From Rhipidocladum racemiflorum (lineage: Eukaryota; Streptophyta; Magnoliopsida; Poales; Poaceae): a DNA stretch of 64,000 nt. The stretch lies in NCBI GenBank assembly GCA_036346355.1, contig CM070575.1, forward strand, positions 61,075,915 to 61,139,914, given 5' to 3'. Within the stretch, counting starts at the first letter, position 1. The number at the start of each line of letters is the position of its first letter. Shown in pieces: positions 45,479-54,475 of the stretch. The notes beneath the pieces were generated by a model. The model saw nothing but the letters and a program-made list of their open reading frames with translations, did not search any database and had not been told where the DNA came from. The translations under genes were made by a program, and so were the position numbers.

Positions 45479-46285
45479 CACTGTGTTTAGATCAGCAGGG
45501 ATTGTCCACGGGACGTCTGACGAGAAGGGTGCTTCTCATGCTACTTCAGCCCCCAAGGCGAAGTATACATGCACCTTCTGTCAGAAGGATGGATATATAG
45601 CTGATTTCTGCTTCAAACGCGCCAAGATCTCTCGTCGTGAGCGTGTCTGTGCTCTTAGGGGTATTCAGGGTCATCCCCAGACTCTGGGTGCGCCTAAGGC
45701 ACACACGGTTTCTAGATAGGATAGACAAGCTAGAGAGTCTCCTGTTTTTGGACAGCGCATGGGGCTTGGTTTTCAGGCTTCTACTTTTGGTTTTCACCCC
45801 AGAGCTATCCCGAGTCAGTCTTTCCGCCGTCCTCTTGATATTCCTCGTTTTTCCCATGAGGTAGATATCAGCGGCGTGAGTTTGTTTTCCCCAGCGGGAG
45901 GTCTGGGAAGTAGCACTGGGATGGTTCGGCCTTTGCACCTTGGCGAACCAACCCGGCACCTGCTCCTAGACGTCTTACTGGAGCGGAGTCTGAGTTTGTG
46001 AGAGTCGAGTCACGGAGAGGTGCCAGATTGCATTTTTCTACTTCGTTGATTCTTTCGTCTACTGCACAGTTGACTCAGTATTGGGTTCCTAGATCTGCAC
46101 TGATCTATCCTGGTACTGAGACATCTGCTCTTCGCTCTCTTTGATTCAAGTCTGTAGGACTAGGAAGGGGGAGGTTTGGATCGTAGACTCCGGCTGTTCT
46201 CGCCACATGACCGGAGACTCCTGTTGGTTTTCTTCCATAGACTGAGATCCCGGTGATGAGGTGATCACCTTTGGGGATGCTGCGT
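45474..46285 (+). pseudogene. gag-pol: SIRE-like copia gag end and protease start
   Basis: Continuation of the copia element after the Tekay array. It has a second knuckle, CTFCQKDGYIADFC, in which the usual His is Tyr, then a Gln/Pro-rich stretch broken by TAG at 45717, and near 46180 the copia protease motif WIVDSGCSRHMTGD with catalytic Asp at 46186-46188. The sequence is cut at 46285 by LTR E, so integrase, RT and RNase H are outside the window. Confidence 0.83.
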
Positions 46286-46687
46286 TGTAACACCTCAATT
46301 TTTGCTTTTCATGTATTTAAATGTTATTTTGCACTTTTGAGAATTTTTGGAATTTTCTGGAATTTATTTGGATTTAATTGGAATTTATTCCCTTTTGAGA
46401 TAATTAAGAAATAAAAAATTTCAAATAAAGTTTTGTTGGAAATATTTTATTTGAGTCCAAAATGTCTCAAAGTATTTTCTAGAATTTTTCTGGAATTTTT
46501 CTGATTATTTTGCTATTTTTCTTGAATTATTTGAATTACTAGAATTATTTTAAATATTAAAATCGCTGGAAAATACCCGAGCGGGTTTTACTGTTCATCC
46601 GACCGGGTCGGACCCGAGTCAGACTCGAGTCTGACTCGAACAAGACCTGAGCCCAACTCCAACCGGAACTAACCCTAATTCACGCAA

Positions 46688-47626
46688 CCGTTGGATCGAG
46701 ATCCAACGGCCAGCGTTGCGCCACGTCACACGAGCCCGAGCCGGATCGAACCCGTTCGCTCCTGTGCGATCTCGGCCGTTGATCGTGCCGCGTGGATGGC
46801 CAGGATGCATCCACGTCACCTCTTCGAGCTCTTGTCGGATTCCGCCGTCGCGCCCGGGTGGACCTCGGTTTCCGCGGATTTCACGGAAGCCGAGGCCCGT
46901 ATTTAATGCGCTGCCACTGCCAACGTGCTCTCCTCTTCCGTGCACACGTTTTGCCCTAGGCCGTCGAGCTCCAGCCATCGTAGTCTCGCCGTAATCGCTC
47001 GCCGAAGTTGGAGGAAGAGTCTGCCGCCTTTCTTCGCCGTTTCCCGCCGTGAACGAGCCCAGATTCGGAACCGTCGCGACGAGACACGTCGGAGGGTACC
47101 ACTCACCTCGCCGGAACTGCACCAAAATGCCGTCGGGCTCATCATCGTCTTCGTCTCCGGCAACCCAGCTCCGCCGTGGCGATCGCCAAACCCGCGAAGC
47201 TTCTCCGCCGTTGGATCTCCATCGAACGGCCCAAATTCGTCCACGTCACCGCGAGTATTTTTTTTCGACGTTGCAGTTTTAGATCTAATCTCAATCGTTG
47301 GATCTAGATCCAACGCGCTAGGTTGAGCCACGTAGCCTTAAACCGCACTGAGCTAGGGTAAGATCTCCACCGTTAGATCTAAATCATACGGTTAGGGTTA
47401 ATCCACATTGTAGCGTTAGATGCGATCTCAACCGTTCGATCGGAATCGAACGGCGAGGATCGAGCCACGTGTCGCCGCCCGGGACATGCCACGTTGCCCC
47501 TTGACGCGGTGAAACCCAATCTAATCCTAGCCGTCCGATTCGAATCGTACGGCTCAGATCAAGCCACGTTACCCCAAACGTGCACGACCTAGATCCAATA
47601 TGGACCATTGATTTTCAAATCAACGA
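46688..47626. repeat. Array of seven palindromic modules in LTR E
   Basis: Modules at 46688, 47208, 47296, 47370, 47432, 47531 and 47605, most followed within ~10-20 nt by CCACGT. The best is the perfect 20-bp palindrome CGTTGGATCTAGATCCAACG (47296-47315). The 47432 module changes the arms to CCGTTCGAT/ATCGAACGG and stays perfectly paired. Others have 0-2 mismatches. Confidence 0.8.
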
Positions 47627-48372
47627 TCTGGATCAAGCCACGTGTGCAGGAGCCGAACCGGCGCGGTCCACGTGGGCACGCCCGGTCATCGCTGACGTCA
47701 CGCGTGACGTCAGCGTGGGGCCCGCGTGTCAGCGGGTCAGCCAACGGCACCACGATGTCATCCGTGATGTCATGATGATGTCACGGTGGGGCCCGCGTGT
47801 CAGTCCGCTGACGTCACCCGAATGGGTCCCACGTGTCAACGACACGTGCACCCGTGGACCGGGTCCACGGTGGATCGAAGCCAAACCGTGGACCGAGTCC
47901 ATGGACCGGATGACGCAATGCTGACATCATAATTCAATTTTTCAATAGAAAAATAATTCGGTGGAAATTCAATTTCCACGCTGACGTCATAAATAGGACT
48001 TTTCAATAGAAAAATAAATGAATTAATTCGGTTTATTCTTTTATTTGAATTTTTAAACTTCAAACGCTTATAACTTTTGCATTTTAACTCCGATTTTGGT
48101 GATTCCAATTTCTAAATTTTCATAAAATTGATCTCTACATAATAGTGAATTTTATTTAATTTTTGGACATGATTTTTCTCTGTTTATATTTATTTAATTG
48201 ATTATTCAAACTTTAAACGAGTATAACTTTTGTGTTTTAACTCCTATTTGGACGGTTTGAATTTCTAAAAATTTATAAAATTATGCTCTTTCTGTTTATG
48301 GACTCTATTTGAATTTTGAGCAATGTGTATGTACTGTTTTATTCATTTATTGCTTTATTCGCGTGTTACGAG

Positions 48373-48456
48373 TAGACGTTGAAGTACCCGAAGGCTACGA
48401 AGGTGAAGTTTTGACCCAGGAGCCAGCTCAAGACAAAGAACAAGTACTTTTTGAAG
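48373..48456 (+). other. Candidate coding exon in LTR E
   Basis: 84 nt between GTTACGAG and GCAAGT. Open in the frame beginning VDVEVPEG, and the frame continues past the GC site to a stop near 48500. Same borders and phases as 16458-16539 in LTR 1. Confidence 0.5.
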
Positions 48457-48751
48457 GCAAGTTATGCTTTGACCATATTGATCCTACTTTTGGAAAGTAA
48501 TTTAATTTAAACTATTGCATGCTATGTGTAATATCCCGAGTATTTCTATACTCGAAGCACTGTACTATTGTACTTGAACACTGTTCATTAATACAATGAA
48601 TGTCCATATTTCTGTATTTTGAGTGAATATATCTGATTGGGATTCCAAAGGAACCCTTCAACTTAATCATACTCGCTCAAAATCAAATCGAGTTCGACCT
48701 CAATTCAAAATGTGCCTTTTTGGACAAATTGGCATTTGAGGTGTTTGAATG

Positions 48752-48758
48752 TATAAAA
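48752..48758 (+). promoter_or_regulatory. TATA box in LTR F, first
   Basis: TATAAAA lying between the inverted arms CATTTGAGG (48733-48741) and CCTCAAATG (48761-48769). A second TATAAAA follows at 48868-48874. Confidence 0.5.
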
Positions 48759-49387
48759 GGCCTCAAATGTTGTCCAAAACATCTTAGAAGTGTTCAAAAT
48801 CCGTTTTGCAAGTTTGAATCTTCAAGTTTTGCCAAATGACCAAATTGCCCTCCATAAGTGCATAGTGTATAAAAGGGTGCAAGTCTCCAAGCCATCTTCC
48901 CAAACCAACCATTTGCCTCTCCCCAACCGTGAGAGCAATAAGAGTGGGAGCCCAAGCCCTAGGACACCCAAGCCCGCGGATTGGAGGCGATCCGACCGAC
49001 AGAAACTGACACGGAGGCCGGATTCATCCTCTCCATCGCGTTCCCCACCTTCTGAACCCTCTCAAGTGAGTATTCCAACATCTCCCATGGATGTTTCCTT
49101 GAGCTTGCATGGGGTTTTTGAGTTCTAGGTTGATTTCTAAACTCCCGGGACTTCCCTCTAGCCATTGCTACGACTATCCCCATCGTAGCATCGCATTTCA
49201 TCAAGTTCTTCTAAACCCTAGCCTAGGTCAAGTCTAGGTACCATGTGTTAGGAACATCGCATGGCAATTGTGCTTCAGAAACAAGACTCAGGTCATCCTT
49301 AGGTCCATTTAACTCTACTATCGACCTAGCATTTGACCACCTTCGAAATCTAGCAACCTAATGCTAGGTTTTCGATTTGTCGGAGTT

Positions 49388-49935
49388 CTAGTGGAGCAAA
49401 GCATGGATAGTAATTTTTGTGGGCACTTCTGGTAGCTAGAGCCGCTATCAGAAGAATCGGAATTCAATTATGATAAGCCGGATTTTATTTTATTTAATTA
49501 GGTGTTAAGTGTTTTCACAAAATACTAGGAGTCCGTAGCTTGAATCGGCAATTCTATTAGCTCTTCTGATAGCCGTAGTCGCGATCAGAAGAGTCAGAAT
49601 TCAATTTGTCGCATCCTACACAAAGTTGTCAGCTCTAGGTCACTCCATTTGCGAAAAATCCTAGAGGTCCGATGACCGAATGGATAGCCCCTATAGCTTT
49701 CTAGCTAGTAGAAACCCCGATAAAAAAATACGGAGTTTAGTTTTGACCATTTTGCAGCATACTTTGCTGCTCTAGGTCTCAATTGGTTGAATAAAATCCT
49801 AGAGCTCAGAGCACGAATCGACTTCACCATTAGTCTTCTTAGAGGCTAAAAGCAGGTGGCTAAAAATGCTAGATTTGCATTTTAGCACTTCGCATTTTAT
49901 TTTAATAATTAGAGGGCCCAAAGCCGTTCTTGGCT
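49388..49935. repeat. ~137-bp tandem repeat, four units, each with a hairpin
   Basis: The CTAG(A/G/T) anchor occurs at 49388, 49525, 49661 and 49799 (spacings 137, 136, 138). Unit 2 holds a perfect 10-bp stem CTCTTCTGAT/ATCAGAAGAG (49561-49593); unit 3 TTTCTA/TAGAAA (49698-49714); unit 1 an 11-bp stem with one mismatch (49426-49454). Unit 4 is weaker. Confidence 0.7.
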
Positions 49936-51056
49936 TTTAAGCTTGTTTGCCTCGTTTAAGGTCCCTAAGGTTGAAATCATGCTTCACGTGTGCTTTAGAT
50001 CCCATTTTGGCCCTTTTAGGACTTTTGTCGCATTTCGGGTAAATCTGGGAGTTACGGACGTTTGATCAAAAGTCCGAGTAGGTTAAGTCAATTTTGGCGG
50101 TGATTGGCTCCGATAAGTCATTATTACCTCCAAGTGTCTAGCTGCGGGTCCAGAGCGAAGTTTCACGACATTCTTGATCAAAAGCGACCTTCCGCCGGTT
50201 TTGATCGCTTTTGGTCGTTAGCGGTGCGTTTGATCGTTTTGGCCGTTTTGCGAATTCGAAGCAAATTGCTAATCTACCGAGCGTTTTAGTTAGGTGTTGA
50301 GTGTTCGAACCCATATCGGAACCCACATGCGGATTCGATCGCGTTTGGACTCAATCTGGACTCAAAAGCGGTTTTGTCGGTAATTACTCGCGGTTTTCAT
50401 TTTGATTCAATTTTGGTCAATTTCATTAGGAATCGCTTTGCAACCGATCCAACTAAGTCCTAAGTATCTTGATTTAGCTTGTTGCGTTGTCGGAAACCTG
50501 TTTTGCGCAAAAATCCATAAAATTGGCCGTTTAGCAGTTTCCGACAAAGCGATCGCTTTTCGGTAGTTTGGCAAATTTGTCGCTTTTAGGGCCGAAAGGT
50601 TTTCCGATCTTTCGAGCGTTTTAGCACCTAGTTATGTACCTGAGGCCATATTGAGGCTCCACATGCAAATTTAATTGCATTTGTCTTCAATTTACGTATT
50701 TTTATTCACGTAGGTAAAGAATACGCCGTTTTCGTCGTTTTAGCTCCCGGTTGATCATTTCAACTTCAAACAAGTTCCAATAAGTCCCATTAGGTATGTT
50801 ATACCTATTTTTAGGTATTTCACTAAGTTTAGTTGGGTTTTACTTCATTTTGCACGTTTTAATCCATTTTGGCACTTGTTCGGCCGAAATGGACATAATA
50901 GGTCATAATTTCACATTTTCTTCGTTTTCTTCATTTCTTTCTCCTTTAAATATTTAAGTGGATATTATTTGATGTTTAGTTGGCATTTGTGCATTTAAAT
51001 CTTTCTTTTGCTAAGTTGTATTTCTTTTTGTCGTTTTTGTTGCTTTGACCGATTAG

Positions 51057-51128
51057 AGGCTAGCGAGTCGGGCTTCGCCTCGAACGACCCGAACATCATC
51101 CCGGACATCACCGAAGTGCAACAACAAG
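51057..51128 (+). other. Candidate coding exon in LTR F
   Basis: 72 nt after a strong T-rich tract and GATTAG; followed by GCAAGC. Open in the frame ASESGFASNDPNIIPDITEV with the same split-codon phases (2 nt in, 1 nt out) as the exons in LTR 1 and LTR E. Confidence 0.48.
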
Positions 51129-52066
51129 GCAAGCACCTCATTTTACCATCTTGAATCCTATATTTCACAATGTTTACTTTGATTTCTCAAACTAATATGC
51201 ATCGTTTAAATTCAATAAAGCGCTAGTTTGTGGGAATGGTAGATATAATCCAAATTGGTGGTTTTCCTTAATCTAATTTCTCTTCCACACATTGATAACC
51301 CTAGTAGAGGTTAGACAACTTAATAAATGTCACTTGGGTATAGACAGACTAATAGCTTGCATATGCTTAGACATTGCAATAGAAGTGATTACAATGGCAG
51401 TCTTGTACCATACATTTTTAACTATGACATTTTTAAGTGGTTTTAGAAATGTGACATGAGAAAGTAATTTGGTAAAAATGTGAAGTGTCTAGTTGGTAAT
51501 TAGACCGAGCGGGAGGTATAATATGTGCTAGTTAAACTGGTGGCGATTGGTTGTGAGTTAAGTGGAGTACCCCGCTTGAGTCACTAGGAGAAAACTATAA
51601 GGACCGAAGCCTTGAAACCATAATTGATCGACATTACGTGCAACGGCGCATCTTTGGGATGGGGCAGCCGCAATTGAGTACTTGAAGTGTGAGGGTTTAG
51701 CCGTGCACTGTTGGTAGGCATTGTGTGGACCTTTTTCCGTGATGAGCAAGTCAAGCGCGGTGTGAGTGTCCCCACGACCCGCCCGTTTGCACCTTCGTGA
51801 GTGTGCTTGGTCTTAGCGGCGGAAATCGCTTCGATGTCACATCGGGTGATACAACGGTGTACGCCTTGCTATGGGATAAGGGCGCGCGCAGACTTACAGA
51901 TTACGCCCGTCACGAGAAGGTGGCGCTTTGTGTGTGCGGTTGGCTCCTTATCGCCATAGTGGTGGATATCGTCACCGGTGCTGGGGTGTGGCTAAAACCT
52001 CAACGATGGGAAAGAATGTGTTCCGGGCTTGTACAACGGGTACCTTTGGTATCGCGTGTTCCCTGC

Positions 52067-53004
52067 ATTCCGTCAGTATCACGTGCCTGAAGGAATCATG
52101 GATCTCAAGAAGGAGGAGTTCAGGTCACTGAAGCAAGGTAATCAGCCAGTGGCCGACTACCTGAACAAGTTCACACAGCTTGCTCGCTCGCACTGAGGAT
52201 GTAGCGGCGAGATAAAGCGAACGATCTCGTTTCATGAAGGGACTTAACTCGGGATTACAGTGGGATTGATCACCCACACCTTTCGATTTCCAGAATTGGT
52301 GAATAAGGCGCTTATTCTTGAGGACAAGCGCAAGGAATCGGATGAAAAGCGAAGCGCAGGATGCAACGAGGATCACGCCAGGAGCTCGGCAACATTTGAG
52401 AGTTGCACCAAATCAATTTTTCAGATTTCAGCCACGAGCGCAACCAGACACCGTCACGGCACCAAGACCCGTCAATCGAACTATCAGACCCAGCCCCGGC
52501 CCGAAACGCCGCTCGAGCGATCGGCGAAACGATGAAGACGCCGCTACAAGCGCAACGAGCCGAGGACACTTTGCCAACAGATTGCCCAAAGAAGACAATG
52601 GGAGTGACCCGATCCGCTTCAATCTAGGATCCACACCGGCTAGGGCGCCCGGCACGAAGTCACACCCCAGGTATGGTGAGAGGCCGAGTCAACCATGTCA
52701 CCGCGGATGCACTTGAATGCTACGGATGTAAATCTTGGGTAAGTTACTTGTTAACTCGATTACTGCGGCGATTTTGTTTGATTACGAGCTTCGCATTCGT
52801 TTGTTTCGCAAGGCTTTGCTGCTAAAAATGATTTGGGGATTGCAAGGCTTAAATGCACGCTTGTAGTTCAAACCCCTGGTTCCGAACTCCGAACGAAAGT
52901 AGGATGTTCCGGGGTGAGAATACTAATAGATGGAACAGAGTTCCTAGCGAACCTTATTATTTTGGAGACCCAGACCTTAGATGTTATTTTGGGAATGGAT
53001 TGGC
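52067..53004 (+). pseudogene. gag-pol: Tekay copy D, gag (from middle) and protease start
   Basis: Begins abruptly in gag at the AFRQYHVPEGIM block, with the upstream gag, orf0, leader and PBS missing. It continues through the NKFTQLA and LILEDKRKE blocks into the protease. The DSG loop at ~52780 reads GATTACGAGC, damaged at the same CTGG as copies A-C but differently. The region is cut at 53004, within ILGMDWL, by the minus-strand copia and resumes at 61270. Confidence 0.82.
53000..53004. repeat. Target site duplication TTGGC, left
   Basis: Matches 61270-61274. Removing the copia restores GGATTGGCTATCC in the Tekay protease. Confidence 0.92.
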
Positions 53005-53164
53005 TGTTGGGGTGACCGGTAGGCTACGCGAGCATAAAATCAAAATTTCTACCGAGAACACCCAAGAGCACATGTAAGTAAAAGATCATAGATCGTTACC
53101 CTTGACGCGCAGATGCAGCGGAAGCAGATTCACGCGCGTTGAGGAAGTAGTCGATCACCTCCCA

Positions 53165-53290
53165 GTTGACACCGAGTGGTCGCCGATCTCCACGAAGTGG
53201 TCGCCGACCTCGTCCGAGTGGTCGCCGGGTGGTCGCCGACCTCGTCCGAGTGGTCGCCGGGTGGTCGCCGAGTGGTCGCCGACCTCTACC
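53165..53290. repeat. GTGGTCGCCG minisatellite in copia LTR
   Basis: Short G/C-rich repeats of GTGGTCGCCG(A/G) with interspersed ACCTCGTCCGA. The left LTR has one extra ~34-bp unit relative to the right LTR (60010-60090), accounting for the LTR length difference. Confidence 0.85.
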
Positions 53291-53475
53291 AAGTGTTCGC
53301 CGTCCAGCGCGTCCGCAAGCGGCAGCGCCTCTACCGGTATCCACACGTCCCGAGCAAGAACACCGTGCGGGGTGTGCTAGCACCTCGCCACACAGCTAGG
53401 GTTTCTGGAGAGCGGGGAGGGGCCGCGGCGGTGAGCGTGGTGAGGGTTCTCTCTCGTGCACTGTTCCTTGCCTCG

Positions 53476-53484
53476 CCTTTTATA
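53476..53484 (-). promoter_or_regulatory. TATA box in copia 3' LTR
   Basis: TATAAAAGG on the minus strand; the same motif lies at 60279-60287 in the 5' LTR, where it would drive the element. Confidence 0.65.
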
Positions 53485-54475
53485 GACACGCTAGTGGGCC
53501 GAAGCCCGCTAGGTTTCCATCTCCAACGCGGATCTCATCCACGCTCAAAAACCCATCAATCCTATTCCAACTCGTTAAGTGTGTGACCCGTTAGGTTCAG
53601 TGCACGTCGGACATGAATCCAGAACCCGTTTCCAATTCATTGATCAACAGCGGTACCTAGCAGTACGTATTGACCCCCGAATGCACAGAATCAATATTCG
53701 GCTGAACCTTTGATACACTCTCATACCGATCCCTTTTTCCACACGATACCAGTCAAGCTCAAGGCGAGATGCACGCCACCCTTGTTGATAGCTCGACCAC
53801 TTCTCTCAATCGGTGTGATGGATACAAACCATGACTAACTCCTTAGTCACATTAGCACGGCCGTCGCGTTTTCCTATCCATCCACACGAGGGGCCCGGAA
53901 GGTATCTTCTCCCGTTATCTAGGAGGGCAAATCCCATCTTGATCATCACACCCTTGGCGATGTATCGTGGCATACCCAGTATTCATCTTTATGACTACCC
54001 TGTTACGGTGCAGCGTTTGATGATACCAAAGCACACAAGTCTACATGCTAGGTATCCATGACAATCTCAGGTCTAAGGACCATATAGGCGTACCACTCGA
54101 GACTATACGCTGATGGCACTATAATAGATAACAACTCACAGCGTCTCGGAGTGGGTCTTGTCCGACTACCCATGTTCTCCAACATGTGTCCATATTTATT
54201 GATTCGATATCTCCATATCTATGGTATGTGAAACATTATCATCAACCAATAAATGTGCTGATCAAATCATCACCGCTCCTCGTAATGATATGGATCAGGG
54301 ACCCGTTTAGAATAATGTCACTTGACAATGTGTTTCACAATCAGATCGTATCCAATGAACAAAGTCGCAACATATATTCAGGGAACCGATAAACAAAGTT
54401 ATCATAATTTCATGAACAAAGACGTATTACAATCATCACCATGATTGATCTAGGGCATATTCCCTTGCACTAGAG

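Larger units (their letters stand above)
46286..48526 (+). repeat. Diverged Tekay-type LTR E, truncated
   Basis: Starts TGTAACACCTCAATTTTTGC and follows LTR 1 in order: AT-rich start, GC-rich palindrome/CACGTG block, TATTTAA (46900-46906), AT-rich duplicated block, candidate exon. It stops at 48526 within ACTATTGCATGCTA, which in LTR 1 continues into the LTR's second half. Inserted in the protease region of the SIRE-like copia; the preceding 5 bases are TGCGT. Its far end is outside the window. Confidence 0.82.
48527..52066 (+). repeat. LTR of a third gypsy family (F), truncated at right
   Basis: Starts TGTAATATCCCGAG at 48527 inside LTR E. TATAAAA boxes at 48752 and 48868 are followed by a C-rich segment and the donor-like CTCAAGTGAGT (49067), repeats at 49388-49935, a T-rich tract and a candidate exon at 51057-51128. 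No LTR end or PBS is found; at ~52066 the sequence changes to Tekay gag. I found no protein-coding match elsewhere in this 3.5 kb. Confidence 0.62.
53005..54469 (-). repeat. 3' LTR of minus-strand copia
   Basis: ~1465 bp; on the plus strand it starts TGTTGGGGTGACCGG and ends near ...ATTCCCTTGCA. On the element's own strand it begins TGCAAGGGAATATGCCC, versus TGAAGGGAATATGCCC in the 5' LTR. No clear purine-rich tract precedes it, so the boundary may be off by a few bases or the tract damaged. Confidence 0.88.

Noticed and set aside
51797..52090. 97-codon ORF at the right end of LTR F
   Set aside because: It crosses the F/gag junction, has no recognisable motif, and a second overlapping frame of similar length exists; treated as chance.
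53096..53383. Overlapping Arg/Ser/Trp-rich ORFs on both strands of the copia LTR
   Set aside because: Produced by the GTGGTCGCCG minisatellite being open in several frames; not a gene.
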